In this document: one piece after another, positions 1 through 11,856 of the stretch
Numbering within the stretch: position 1 is the stretch's first letter
How the letters are laid out: each line of letters starts with the position of its first letter
NCBI RefSeq assembly: GCF_000471905.2
Contig: NW_006497735.1
Span: 207,622 to 271,621, forward strand
Direction of reading: 5' to 3'
Source: Amborella trichopoda
Taxonomy: Eukaryota; Streptophyta; Magnoliopsida; Amborellales; Amborellaceae
DNA: 64,000 nt
The notes under the pieces: generated by a model
Seen by the model: only the letters and a program-made list of their open reading frames with translations
Told to the model about the DNA's origin: nothing
The model's database searches: none
Translations under genes and position numbers: made by a program

Positions 1-711
1 AGCGGACGCCAGTCTGGTCCCTAAGGATGGTGTGCGTCGTGCGATGGCCAGATGGATCGTTGAGAAGACCCGACTTCTTGCGTGAGCGAGAGACCTGGAT
101 CCAATGGCTGGAATCGACAGGGGCTATAGGAGGTGGCGCCGCCGAGCTGAGAAAAGTAGGGGAGGCGGCGACGCTTGCTGCCAGGTGCATAACATCCTGA
201 AAAAATGTCCATCTACCTCTAACCAAAGAGAGGGGAATCGCACCAGGGTCCAAGACCTCCACGAGTACTTGGATAGCTCCCATGGGGAGACTCTCTATCG
301 ATTTACAGTAGATAGACACCAGCTTCCCACAAGCATTTTCGAGTGTCCTGAACATGTACGCTGCCAAGCATGGAGTGGGATACCAAAAACTCTTACCCAA
401 ACCTTTTGAGCTTTCAAAGCACCACTCTCTAGCGACCAAGGTGAGAGAGAGATGGCTGCACCTTTGAATCTGGTTGAGTTAAACTTCCCCGCGATGGAGG
501 CGGTGCTCGCTACAGGCAAAAAGAACAGTGTCTTACCTCTCGCTAATCTTTTGCAAATTAAGTCGGGGATGCCCCAAAGACGCTTGGCCCATCTTCCGAT
601 CCCACGAATGTCATCTTGACGAGGGGAGAAAGATCTAATGAGAGCCGTACATTGTTTGGATGCAAGCACTAGGTCGCAAACACTTTGCAGGCAGCTGGGA
701 GGAAGTTGCAT
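1..711 (-). mobile_element. LINE ORF1 fragment (DUF4283-like), decayed
   Basis: Read on the minus strand from 711 towards 1, the translation has the layout of the DUF4283 domain found in plant non-LTR retrotransposons and their host relatives. A stretch ending in ARGKTLFFLP is followed by LSPWSLESGALKAQ and then by the diagnostic WVRVFGIPLHAW. Homology continues in another frame as RTLENACGKLVSIYC and AIQVLVEVLDP, so there is a frameshift near 350. The domain is thought to bind nucleic acid in the LINE ORF1 protein. No CCHC knuckle is visible before the window edge. The fragment lies in the intron before the first visible sialyltransferase-like exon, in antisense. Assignment rests on remembered family motifs. 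Confidence 0.6.
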
Positions 712-949
712 GGAAGAGGGGGCTCCAGCTACGAGTTGAGAAGGGTGGCCGTGGTGTATAGGGTGGGTGAGGGGAGGTGGTTAGGGGTGGCAGAGGGACG
801 AGCACTGGGGGACTCGGGTGGGTGGAGGTGGAAGAGGTTCGCAAAGGATTTTCTCATTGGAACTCCCAGAGAGATTGTGTATTATCTAGACCATCCATTT
901 TCAAGATTTTCATATGTTTATAGATCTACTTAATTTTAATATTTTTGAT

Positions 950-1092
950 GTTTAAAATTTTATAATTAGATAAGAGAATATATTTTCAGATAATCCTAGT
1001 CATTTTTTATGCCAAAATTGCATGTATGATAAAATTTGGAGTTGCGCTGTAATTGGATTGTTTAAGGTTGCAACCTTATAGAAACCACACCC
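950..1092. repeat. truncated copy of the 390-bp Mutator-like MITE family
   Basis: The right end at 1092, read in reverse, is GGGTGTGGTTTCTATAAGG followed by CTTAAACAATCCAATTA. This matches the terminus of the complete copy at 44279-44667. The other end is missing or too diverged to place, so the left border is approximate. Confidence 0.55.
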
Positions 1093-2422
1093 ATATTCAA
1101 TATGTGATTCTCAAACCATATCAGTACCAAATTTGTGTCTTATGAATTTTTTACTGTTCATAGTTGAGAATTATAACCTACAGATTGTTCATTGTTTCTA
1201 CAGCAACCAATGTCAGAATAAGACACTGTGCATGGAGAAACTTGCTTTGGTCTCACCCAGCACTTCCCCCTTTGTGCCACGGCAGTTTGGTCGTTGTGCT
1301 GTTATTGTTAACTCAGGTGATCTGCTGAAAACAAGATTTGGAAAGGAGATTGATGGCTGTGACGCTGTTGTTCGAGAAAATGGTGCCCCAATTCAGGTAT
1401 GCTGAAGCAACTAGGTTTAATGCTTCTTGGCGTCACTTATCATGCATGTGTTACAAAGCAGGACTGTGGGCTACATTTATCTAGAAGGTTCTCTACTGCT
1501 GCTACAGAACTATACAGAGTATGTGGGCACCAAGAGTACATTCCGTCTTCTGAATAGAGGATCAGCCAAAGCACTTGATAAAGTTGCAGAATTGGATGGT
1601 GACTAGGAATCACATAACATCTTTTCTTTTCTTTTTTTCTTCTCAATGGATTGTCTAAATCCCAATGCGACAACCACCACGGCAATGAGTTCTTTAATAG
1701 GAATAACATGACTTCTTTGTTTTCTGAGACTGTCTTTCTACTCAAGGAACTGATTTAGGATTCTTATTATGCAGTAACAGGGAAGGAGGTCTTGATCATC
1801 AAAACTACAATTCATGATATTATGAGCAAAATGATTCAGGTATGCAGCCTTTTACTGGTGTAAATTGGTACATAAACTGGTGAATATTTCTTGTCACGTT
1901 TTATGCATGTTGGGAGTTACCACTGTATCATGTCTGCTAAAAGGTCCCTTCTGCTCAAGAAAATTTATTAGAAATTGGAAGTTCAGAATACAAGGTTGCC
2001 AATATGACTACTTAGTGGCTCTTGGTTGCTGAAACATAAGCCATCAAACTCATCTATGAAATGATATTTGCGTATTTATGTGAATAAACTAACAGTACAA
2101 CAAGAAAAATGTGAAAGAAAATAGAGCAAATTACGTATGGATACTTTTGGAGGGGGGGTTGGGATGTCATTTGCCTGAAATTATGAGCAACACTCCCCCT
2201 CTCCTGCGGTGTTTATTTTCCTAAGTCGCCCCCAGGTCTGGCAATATAAACACTGGACAGGGGAGCAATTTTTAAGTGAAATGTTCTTTGTTCTCCAGTA
2301 CTTCAAATGCTGGACAGCAAACCTCATCAAACTCTCTTTTTCTCTATCTCGCTGCCTCTCTCCCACCTAAACTCTCTCTCTCCATCTTCTGCCCCTCTCT
2401 CTCCCTTGCTGCCTCTCGCTCA

Positions 2423-2425
<3 letters not shown>

Positions 2426-2457
<32 letters not shown>
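2426..2457. repeat. (CT)n microsatellite
   Basis: An almost pure CT run inside the left inverted-repeat region of the Pack-MULE. GA-rich sequence at 3150-3290 is its counterpart on the right side. Confidence 0.9.
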
Positions 2458-2459
<2 letters not shown>

Positions 2460-2489
2460 CCCCCTGCTTCTCGCTCCCCCCTCTCTGCC

Positions 2490-2957
2490 CCTCGTAGGTA
2501 GAGCACAGTTGTTGCAAAGAAAGCCTATTCTGGCGAGGCAGTTGACCCATCAAGGAATTGGGTTTCCAGTGAGCTTGACTCAAGCATCATTGCAGAAGTG
2601 GTTGCAGTTCTTCATGATGAGATGATAAGAGTTGCATGTGTACTCAGTGGCTAGCCGCTCCATTAGGCTCCTAACTTCTTTGGGGTTCAGACAGACTAGT
2701 TCGCCCGATCAATATGCACTTGCAAAACACAAACCTTGGGCATTGCCTTGGCTCAGTCTCAAAGACAAAGATCCCTGTGCTGGAGTGCTCGTGAGCACCA
2801 AATGCGTGTTCTACACCATGTAATTGAACTCCAGAGTGATAGATTCTGAGCCTAACCAATAAGCATAGCCATTGATTATTGTCTGATCATAGGCGTTGAG
2901 GTAAATAGGAGCAGCACCAGCCTTCCATTTTGTAGTTGCCCTTCCTCTACAAAGCAT
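2490..2957 (-). pseudogene. captured deSI-like (PPPDE) isopeptidase fragment
   Basis: On the minus strand from an ATG at 2957-2955, the translation follows plant deSI-like proteins almost from their start: MLCRGRATTKW, then YLNAYD and NGYAYWLG, then HSGVQLHGVEHAFG with the catalytic-type His, GIFVFETEPRQCP, ILIGRT, VRSLMERLATEY, and KNCNHFCND with the catalytic-type Cys, ending near GFLCNNCALP. PPPDE proteins are papain-like thiol peptidases proposed to remove SUMO or ubiquitin. The copy is dead: single-base frameshifts lie after YWLG and before VRSLM, and two TGA codons follow the Cys motif. No intron interrupts it, although I recall introns in plant relatives, so it may derive from a processed copy. 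It lies wholly within the Mutator-like element. Confidence 0.85.
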
Positions 2958-3510
2958 CTTTGCTCAAGAAAAGAAAAGGAGAGAATTGCTTAATTAACCC
3001 TTCAGTTTCAAGCTTCTCCCCCATTTTCCTCTGCAAACACTTGGCTTGAAAGCAAAACATCACATTTTATTGTGAAAAAAGGCTCTGTTTTTAATGGAAA
3101 GTATGCCATTTATGCAATAAAAAGAAATGTATATGAACCAAAGAGGCAAATAGACCGAGAGAAAAACAAAGAGAAATGGAGTGAAAGTAACACGGATAGA
3201 GAGAGAAACAGAGGAAAGCCGAGAGAGACGATCGGAAGGGAGAGAGAGATACCGAAAGAGAGTTGTCCGGCAGAGAGAGATACAGAAAGAGAGCTGTTTG
3301 GCAATGAGAATGCTGGACAACATTGGAATGACATAGGAAAAAAACCCTGTCTAGTGTTTGCATTGCTTGGCAGGGGGCAACTTTGGAAAAGAAAGCCACC
3401 GTGGGAGAAGGGGGGGTGGTACTCGTAATTTCAGTCAAATGGCACCCCATTTGGTAATTGAACACCCCCCTGCCCTAAAAGTGTCCATAAGTAATTTGCT
3501 CAAGAAAATG

Positions 3511-4291
3511 ATGAGATAAAAAAGATGTGATAGATCATGAAATAAATTCAGATGTGCATGTTTGTTTTACAAATTGAAATCCTGCATAGTTTTCCTATTT
3601 AACATAACTGACCAAAACACGATACTAGGGATTTTTTTGAATTTCATAGATACGGGAGTTATTCGTGTGCTTTCATTGATTTCATTTATTCGTGTCCTTT
3701 CATTGATTTCATTTATTACCACTAACTTAAAATTGTCATTGATTCTATAAACAAACTGGCTTGTTTGTTTCATTGAATTCCTTGTAGTTCTTGTGCTTCT
3801 TTTTTCTTTTTTTGTTTTAAATCCACTCTAAATCTTTCATGTTTTCTTTATTGTTTTATTTCACAGAGTTTTTCACTGATTCTTGTGCCATGTTTTATTC
3901 TTTCAGTTCCTTGTAGCATAGTTTCAATTCCCTATAATTTTCTCATGTTTTGTTTTTGTGATCTTGATTCCTTGTTTGTCATGCTTGTTATTTATTTGTT
4001 TATATTCCATGAAATCTCTCATACATTTTTTACCCTTTTGTAATTTTTCATGGTTTATGTTATTCACTTTGATATCCTGTGCTTTTCTCATGTTTTATTC
4101 TATTATGTGATTTTTCTTAATTGTAAATGTTTAGTGTCCATTTCCCGTTTAATCCTTTGCTACACCCATGTGCGTACTCCAGAACTTGGACAAGTGCTTG
4201 AACATGCAGTGCTTGGTACGGACTGTATCACTTGACTGTTCAGCACCGCAAAAGTATTTGTCAAAGTGTGTGTGCACACCACAACATGTGG
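3511..4291. other. intronic AT-rich sequence, nothing recognised
   Basis: T-rich intron sequence between the Pack-MULE and the next inverted-repeat element. A short 20-base motif is tandemly duplicated near 3670-3715. I see no coding or structural signal. Confidence 0.5.
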
Positions 4292-4762
4292 CTATTTTAG
4301 AAGGGCAACTGACCATATTGCCTCTTCCATCTTTCTCTCTAATATTTTTTCCTCACCATCTCCCGTTTCTCTGATTCACTCACTCCCTGCCCCCCTCTCT
4401 CTCAAACACCATTCTAATACCCTTTCTCAAACGTTATTGCTGTGCGGTGCAGTGCATAGGGAGGGAGTGCTGGAAGTAAAGAGGGCAATGTAGAGAGGTG
4501 GTTGATGGAGTGCAAATAGAGTGTTGTGGTGGTGGAGATAGGGAGAGCAGGGATAGAGAGAGGTTGGTTGGAGAAAGAGGGTGGGGGGGTGCGGGAAGTG
4601 GGGGGGAGGGAGGGGGGTTAGAGAAGGAATGTAGAGAGTTGGGGTGGCATGGCGGACAGAGTTTTGTGGTAGTGGATTAGTGAGAGAGAGTGGGTTGTAG
4701 ATAGAGGGTAAGTCAAACAGAGGGGTAAGTGAAAGAATATGGTCAATTGTCCTCTAAAATAG
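4292..4762. repeat. inverted-repeat MITE, superfamily unassigned
   Basis: The left end CTATTTTAGAAGGGCAACTG continues ACCATATT. The right end in reverse reads CTATTTTAGAGGACAATTG and continues ACCATATT, giving inverted ends of about 28 bp. The interior is CT-rich on the left and GA-rich on the right, consistent with a longer decayed fold-back. No convincing target duplication is seen. Confidence 0.6.
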
Positions 4763-6499
4763 TAAAGTGAGCATGGGCATATCCTGTTTCCTATCTCAAA
4801 CCGAGATATCCCATCTCTGAAGGAAAAAAAAAAGTATCAGCTAAGATTTTCTTAAAAAAAATAAAAATAAAATAAAAATAAATAAATATATATATATATT
4901 AATTTATAATTTTGTCAAACATCAATTTTATAATTTTGTCGAACGCTTCAAAATATTTTTTTGATTGTGCTAGCCTCAGTTTTGGAGAGATCAACTCCTT
5001 TTTATTACTATTATATACAAACATACAATGAATTTGAGGACCAAGTCCCTTAATGGTACAAAAAAGATGTATGCAGCTTAGATGACTGGCTGCCTTTGCG
5101 TACTCACTCTCTTACTTGGAACAATAGGCTATGGTAGTCTTGCAACCAGTCTTATACCCTCCTTGTGTCACTATCACCCTATTTGTAGTGGCATTTCCAA
5201 TTCTCATAAATGGTTCGTTTATCATCATTATTTGAAAGGTCGTCTTTCCTTCCGAAACTCAATTCCTACTCTTCCATAAAATGTCACAGATCATCATATC
5301 AATGTTGAAATATGTTTTATAATGAGCACGGGCAATTACTTTCTTGCAAAGTTAACCCAACCTAGTATTATGAGGGAGGCTTTCTAAAGCTTGAGGATGG
5401 ATTTGTTGTATTATTTCCTCTTCACCAATTTATCTTGTGATATAGGACAAAGGGGGATTGACTCCTACACTTGTCTGGCACATGAGGTGGGCTTAAGAAA
5501 ATATGGGACATTGAAGTTTTGGGGTATCAAGGTTTCTTATTTTGATTAGGATTGGGGAGTTTAAGTTCTAAACATGCTAGGACTGAAGGTATGGTGATAG
5601 GGAATGGTTAGATATGATTAGGGAAACAATTGGTGTTTAGGTTAGAGGGGTATTAAGGGGGTTGAAGTCGCAGGAGAATTGCAGGCCTGGCAAGGATAAT
5701 TGATGGATTTGACAGAAATGAAGTGAGACTATGGATAATCTACGCTTTGTGGGCTTAGGGTTTGGGGGATGGGTTTATGATGGAGGTAGGGATGTTATTA
5801 GGGCTTGAGGGGGGCTGATTTGATAGGGTAGAACTAGGTGATGAATTTGGCTGAGGGAACCTTGGATGAGGAGGTGCCACACAACAGGTCAAGAAGAAAG
5901 GGCTTAAGCTTATGTGAGGAGAACCTCCAAACCACAAGCTAGGGTTTTGGGGATTCTCTACCCTGAAAGAAGTAAGGGGCTCTAACCTTTAGCGAGAGAC
6001 ACTCCTAATCCTAGGCTAGAGTTGTAAATCTCTATAGAAGAGCTAAGGAACCTCTCCTCCAAAGGTAGCCTCTCACCACAATTATATCCCAAATTTTATC
6101 ACACATTACTCAAATTGATATAGCTCTAGGCCTACATCGGTATTTCTAGAGGTTTGAATCTCTCTTTCTCTAACTCAACTAGGAACTCACATTATCTCTT
6201 CTTTACTAAAATTTCTAATCTTTTAGATTCTTTCAAATTCGGTAATTAGTTTGTTGTATTCTAAAAAACTAGACCCTTCAAAACATTAAAGGGATCTTTC
6301 TAGACTCTCAAACAGATTTCACTTGCAAATCAAATAAACATACAATTTACTAAAATTTTATGGAGACCACAATCTTTTTTAAGATTGCCTATGTTCCTTA
6401 TCCTAGGGTTTTTAGGACTCAATAATATAAAAAAGTTAATCTAGCAAACCAAGGAAAAAAAAATGTGTCACTTAATTTTTAGCTTTTTCCAACCTTGAT
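4763..6499. other. intronic sequence, nothing recognised
   Basis: A/T-rich with short homopolymers near 4850-4900. Six-frame reading shows only short broken frames with no family motif. Confidence 0.45.
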
Positions 6500-7600
6500 T
6501 TGAAGCCCAAAACATTTGAATGAGGAAAAAATCATAGAGATAAGGTCGGAGTTCTTCAAGAGATCTTTGATTAAGCTTTGGATCACCACATATGAACATT
6601 TGGGTGAGAAGTTACGTCCTCTGAAAGCTGACCGCAGCATTATAAGCCTTTATGGATTATTTTGGTTGATGGTATGGGTGTTGAATCTCCATGTATGTGC
6701 TTTCCAAATCTCTCGAGTAAAGGTACATCTTATTAGCAAATGCTTATGATCCTCCACATCTTCGTTGCATGGGAAACACCTATTGCAACATTGTAGACCC
6801 TGGAACCAATGTTTGCAAAACAGGGTGATCTTACCTCTAACCGCTCGGTTAGCCGGTTCCGGTGTTGGGCGGTTTTGGTGATCAACCGGTATTTAGAAGA
6901 AAAATTAAAAAAATTGTATATAAATTACAAAAAATAAGTAATTTGATTTGTAATGCATTTTTTAATATTCTTTACATTATGGTAAAGATTAAAAATTGTT
7001 TTGGTCATTAATACTCACTTTTGTATTTTCCCATCTTTTTCAAAAAAAAATTAAAATAATCCTATGCACAAATTGATTTGTTAGAATCCATTGTTTTCAT
7101 TAATTTTCAACTTCATCTAAATGTGTTTCGTTTTGATCATTCTTTATATGCTTTTCGTATTTTAGTATATTTTTTTTTATATCTTTTTTATTTTTTCAAT
7201 ATTTTTTGACCGCCAGGGACTTGCCCGGTTAGAGCGTTTGAATCGGTTGGTTAACCAGTTAGGCCTGTTAAACCGCTTCCGGGCCCATGTCCAGTTAACC
7301 GTTATGGTTCGATTTTGCGAACACTGCCTGGAACTTTCATTTGGAAGGCTTCCCAAGTGAATCATGATGCTCAGGATGTATTTGCTTCTCCCATACTACT
7401 TCAAGTGTTTGATCTTGTAAACTATTCTCCCTAATCACTTCATCTATGCTTTTGTGATGATTGCTACATGTTCATTTCCTAAGAGAGGTATCTTCTCTTC
7501 CACATCTGTAAGGGAATACCATTATGAGGCATGCTTGCATTTGCTTTCTACACATGGAAGTTGCCATAATTTCACCAAAGAAATTTTAAATTTTCATTGA
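6500..7600 (-). mobile_element. decayed LINE 3' fragment, interrupted by a hAT MITE
   Basis: On the minus strand just below 6800 the translation reads CFPCNEDVEDHKHLLIRC then FTREIWKAHTW. This has the spacing of the zinc-binding domain (zf-RVT) near the C terminus of plant LINE ORF2. The DNA homologous to this reading is split by the MITE at 6807-7326: the sequence before 6807 (ending CCTGGAAC) resumes after 7334. Only this short domain is recognisable, so the element's limits are approximate. Confidence 0.5.
6807..7326. mobile_element. hAT-type MITE, copy 1
   Basis: Terminal inverted repeats are CAATGTTTGCAAAAC (left) and CAGTGTTCGCAAAAT (right, in reverse). The element is flanked by a perfect 8-bp duplication CCTGGAAC at 6799-6806 and 7327-7334, diagnostic of hAT transposition. 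The AT-rich core carries no transposase. GGTTAACCG-type sequence lies near both ends. A related copy in opposite orientation is at 31757-32233. Confidence 0.88.
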
Positions 7601-7815
7601 TATTAGAAATTGGGGTGCACACCTCTTGCACATGGGTCATGCCCATGTCCTGTCAGACCGTGCTAGCCATGGATCGACCATCCAAGCTACTTTAGGCTAT
7701 AAAAGTAGCTTAATAGCCTATAGGTTGATAGGACATGGTAATCTTAATAAAAGAAGGTGAACCTATAAAAGAAGATTAATCTAATCTTAACGAAAACATC
7801 TTTTATTAGTATTAG

Positions 7816-8914
7816 CCCATAGTTATTGGAATCTCTCAGCCCAATGACAATTTTGCTTTAGAATCCCAATTCCTTGATCCTGTCAAGGAATCTACACTAA
7901 ACCCGTTTTCTTGAAGTCAGGAATCGAGACTCCTCGATTCCTCTTTTTTTTAATCTTGATTCCAACGTTTATTAAATCTCGATTCCACATTTTTTGAATC
8001 TTGGAACGGTTTGTGTGGAATTCGGTTTCCACAAGAAATGCAATTTGACTCACTTGTAATATTAAAATCTCTATTACAATTGCTTTCCTAATGGTGCTAG
8101 AACTTGGTAGCTATTTTTTAAAGATAATTGAGAAAGAGATTTGAGATCAATTCTAGTTACATTTTTAATAGGGCTAGAACTGGCAACTACTTTTTAAAGA
8201 TAATTGGGAAAGAAATTTCGGTTAGATTTGGATTACAACACAGAGCCACACAATAGCATAAACTAATCCTTAGTTTCAAGTATACATGAATATTTGTATG
8301 TTTTGTCAACGACATTACAAATTTTCTAGTGGACTATGGGTATCTGGTTGGTACTTAACCAAAATCTAGTAATACAGCCACTCGACATTAATTTTGATAT
8401 CGTGATTACAGCTCAATACATCAATTTCAATAGCAGGGGAACCATTGTTCAAGTTCTTATGACTTTTGAGGATCTCGATTCCAATACTAGGGGAGCCATG
8501 CCTAAGCATACTCAATACATCGATTCCAATACCAAGGGATTCTTGCATAAGATTACTTTAGAAATTTGAACCTTTGCTCTTATGAAACAAATTTCTTGAT
8601 GATTTATGAGGCGCTTCTAAGTTGTTGGGTACGCGATCTCATAGATGTAGGGATCTCAATCCCACAAACTCGACACCACGGAGGGAGGAATGTCGATTCC
8701 ATGTAGGTTGAAACTCCCTGATATAAATCTTGATTTTAATTGGATTGTAACTCGATTCCAAAGAGGTAGTAATCTCAATTCCATTTGGGTTGAAACTCGA
8801 TTCTATAAAGGTGGGAAAGCGGTTATGACATTAGGAATCTTCCAACCACCCTCAATTCTGAAATTTCGATTCCTAGATCGATTTGAAATCTCAAACGTTT
8901 CTAACAATTATGGG
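7816..8914. mobile_element. 1.1-kb insertion with short inverted ends and clustered GATTCC motifs
   Basis: The ends are CCCATAGTTATTGGAA and, in reverse, CCCATAATTGTTAGAA. TTAG occurs on both sides (7812-7815 and 8915-8918). The right arm has the uninterrupted site, with a single ATTAGC, so this is an insertion. The interior carries at least eight GATTCC or GGAATC motifs, often within ATCTCGATTCCAA-like phrases, resembling arrays of transposase-binding subterminal repeats. No coding capacity is visible and I cannot assign a superfamily. Confidence 0.72.
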
Positions 8915-9284
8915 TTAGCTTATAGGTTGAAATTGTTACCCCAGAATTTAGGCTCCTAAAAATTCTACTAGATTAGGTTTACCTTACGGTATAAATCAAT
9001 AATATGTGCTCCGACGAGAGGAACAAATTTGCTGGCCTTACCAAAATATGGCATTAGAGAAATTGTGGAACGTCCAACAAAATCAAATACTCATCAGAAC
9101 AAGTAATAAAAGTGTAGTAAAATTCATATTATTAAGAGAAATTTACATACGGACTGGAAAAAAGATATGATATTACCGTAAGGTACGTGCTTTGGACAAT
9201 ATTGCATTGAGATCCCACTTTTTTTGAAACAAATTTATTTCAATTTTACTCCAAGTTTGATAATATAACATTCGAGACACCTAA

Positions 9285-9640
9285 AATAGGACATAAGTAA
9301 TGTATTTGGGCAGTTTGAAAGTCCAACATTGGAACTGCCTAAAACATGTGTTTGGGTAGTTCAAAAGGCCAACTTTCCAACCACTAAAAATACAAAAAAT
9401 AAAACTAATAATTTGGGGGGTTCAAAAATTGGATTTTCAAACTACCCAAAACTTAGTTTCTTTTGTGCATTTAAGTAGATCGAAAGTTGAACTTTTTTTA
9501 ACTGCCCAATTACTTAGTTTTTTTCTGTTTAGATGTTTCGAGAGTTGAACTTTCAAGCCGCCCAAACAAATTTACGGGCGACTTTAGAACCGACCAAATA
9601 CATTTTTTTGTGTTTTAGATGGTCTAAAAGTTAAACTCGC
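9285..9640. repeat. tandem palindromic repeat block, left arm
   Basis: Five or six degenerate units of about 65-75 bp are each built around TTGGGCAGTT, AAAGT(C/T)(C/G)AACTTT and AACTGCCCAA, so every unit can fold on itself. The mirror block is at 14190-14560 in the right arm. Confidence 0.65.
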
Positions 9641-10140
9641 AAGTCAAGGGCAAAATGAGAATAAAAAAATCTCAAAAAATAGGAGTTCATCATAATATTT
9701 ACCGAAACGTGGACCTTACAATAGTTTCACGTTTTTTTGCTACGTAAATTTATCTATTTTTAAAGAGACAGTATCAAGTTTGCTCAATTGTGAATGGTGA
9801 TGGGGAGAGATTGGGACCCAAAAAATATCATAGAAGAGTTGGTGGAAGTCTCTCCCCTCCATCACCCTTCATCACTGACTATAGACAAACTTTCCATAGC
9901 ATGGTGAATTGTAAATTTCTTTCCCATAACTGTTAATGTAAATGTGGAGTACTTTCCTTGGTATCACGACTTCCTCTAGTTCACATTACAAATTCCCGCC
10001 CCAAACGTGCTCTCTGTCTCTCGAATCAAATTCCGGTCCTAAGTCATCTATCTCCTATAAAACAAGCTCCGCTCTTTTACAGCGAAATAAAACTATCTCT
10101 CTCTCTTGCTCGTTGTAACTCTCTTGCTCGTTGTGACTCT

Positions 10141-10838
10141 ATGAGTACTTCACCATGGCCTCTCGATCGTATTCATTCCATGGAGACTTCTCCATGGTCG
10201 TGCTACAACTACTTGAACTGTAGCTTTGCTTATTCTTCTGATCTCAAAGACCATCTCCAAAACCACCAACCCATTGAACCTCTCTCCCTAATTATCTCTT
10301 TTGCCACATGAACTGACCCCTAACCACCGTTGATACCCTTTCTTTATTCCTTTCTCTCTCTTCATACGAAGACAACCCCATCATCTCATCTCCACAATTC
10401 TCACTCTCCTTACCCCAATAAGACTCTCCCCCTCCATCTCTCTCTACATGTTCTGACAATCACGAGTAAGATTTCGGCAATTATATTCTAGATTTCGACC
10501 ACCACATGCAAAATGCTAGCGAGCCCATTCAAAATTGTCGCTACCAAACAACTCAATATTCAAGCATTGGGTGTATCAAGATTCTCTAGATTCTAGCGAC
10601 TATGCTCAAGATTTCAATAATGGTCACCTATTTATGCTTTGCAGTAAAAGTTTTGCTTCTAGCCAGGCCCTTGGTGGCCATATGACCGTCGATAAAGACA
10701 TTCTCTCACAGATGAATTCAAAGAAAAAGAAGAGAGAGAGCAATGGAAGCAGATTTTATGAATGCAGGGTTTGTGGATTGCCTTTAAATCTTCCCTAGCA
10801 TTGGGTGGTCATGTGGGAGCTCACTATCGTTGCTAAAG
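10141..10838 (+). pseudogene. C2H2 (QALGGH) zinc-finger pseudogene, left copy
   Basis: The frame from ATG 10141 encodes NCSFAYSSDLKDHLQNHQP, which looks like a degenerate finger, then breaks. Further on, another frame reads CSKSFASSQALGGHM, the plant EPF/ZAT-type finger with its QALGGH signature. It is followed by KKKKRES, then CRVCG, and after a one-base deletion AFKSSLALGGHVGAHYRC and stop at about 10838. The parent would be a nuclear C2H2 transcription factor with at least two QALGGH-type fingers. Frameshifts and missing cysteines show that this copy is dead. An inverted second copy lies at 12990-13720 and the two face each other tail to tail. Confidence 0.75.
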
Positions 10839-10972
10839 TCTGAAGCATCTACATCTAAGAAGAGCTCTCTTACCTCTTTGTAGATGTTGAAGAAGTTATT
10901 TCATGTTTCTTATTTCTTTGACGTTCATTATTTTGTTTTGTGTATTATATTGGTTGTTATTTATTTAATTTT

Positions 10973-11818
10973 GAGAAAATTACAAAAGGACACTTTTTCT
11001 ACCTCTAAATTATCAAATGAGTACATTTTATGTTAAAAATTACGATAAGCACCCTTTCCTGGGCGAGACTTTTTGTTTTTAACAATTGCCCATCTGTTCG
11101 GCAATGACCACACTGGACAGTAGGAAATCGCACAAAGTATTTATGCTTCCCCCCTGTCCGGTGTAGGCATCACCAGACAATTGTGTCTTTTGGGTAGTAG
11201 ATGCGTTGTCCGGCCATGGAAATGCCATATATAATGAACGGTTGTCTTCATGAGGGTGTACTGAAGGCTAGAAACCATTCCATGCTCGTTGCTTTTATCT
11301 TCTACGGTACCACAAAGCTAGTGAAAAAATGGCCCTTTGCTAGGCTAGTCTAGTATGAAGAAATAAAAATAGTAAAATATCTAAAGAGAGAACGCAAACA
11401 AAAATCAGGGTCCAAGATGGTTTCAAAGAGAGACCCAAAAATACAAAATCGAAGAAGAAAGGGGTTTTGCATTTTGTACGTGTTGTAGTGATCTAGAGAG
11501 AGAGAGAGAGCACGCTTGCCAAACATGTCGTCCTTGGCCTCCTCCTCTTTAACTGTGCAGCGGTTGTCGTCATTCAATGTTGAGTCATCATTAAATGCCT
11601 CATCAAAATCCCTCATTCTTCTTATTCTCCTTATTCATGATATTATGGCCAACCCTCATTCCTTTTTCTTCCGTCTTTTCGAGATAATAAATAGGTGGTC
11701 TTTCCCATTTCTTCACGTAGAACCGGCGACAACCCAAGGAAACCATGAGTTTAAAATTATACTAAGGAACACCAAATCATTGGTACTAAAATTGTGTTGG
11801 CATTGTGCATATGAGAGG

Positions 11819-11856
<38 letters not shown>

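Larger units (their letters stand above)
2124..3501. mobile_element. Pack-MULE: Mutator-like element with captured deSI gene
   Basis: The ends are long inverted repeats. The left begins GAGCAAATTACGTATGGA and the right, in reverse, begins GAGCAAATTACTTATGGA; similarity continues for at least 200 bp and on into CT-rich (left) and GA-rich (right) tracts. The flanking 9-mers are AAGAAAATA (2115-2123) and AAGAAAATG (3502-3510), a 9-bp target duplication with one difference, as expected for Mutator. No transposase is visible, so it is non-autonomous. Its interior holds a recognisable fragment of a host gene, which makes it a Pack-MULE. It sits inside the large intron of the sialyltransferase-like gene. 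Confidence 0.88.

Noticed and set aside
2525..2645. Plus-strand frame reading like a protein segment (AVDPSRNWVSSELDSS)
   Set aside because: It is the reverse complement of the deSI catalytic region; the minus strand matches the family block by block.
4498..4680. Gly/Arg-rich open frame
   Set aside because: It arises from GA/GGG-rich interior of an inverted-repeat MITE.
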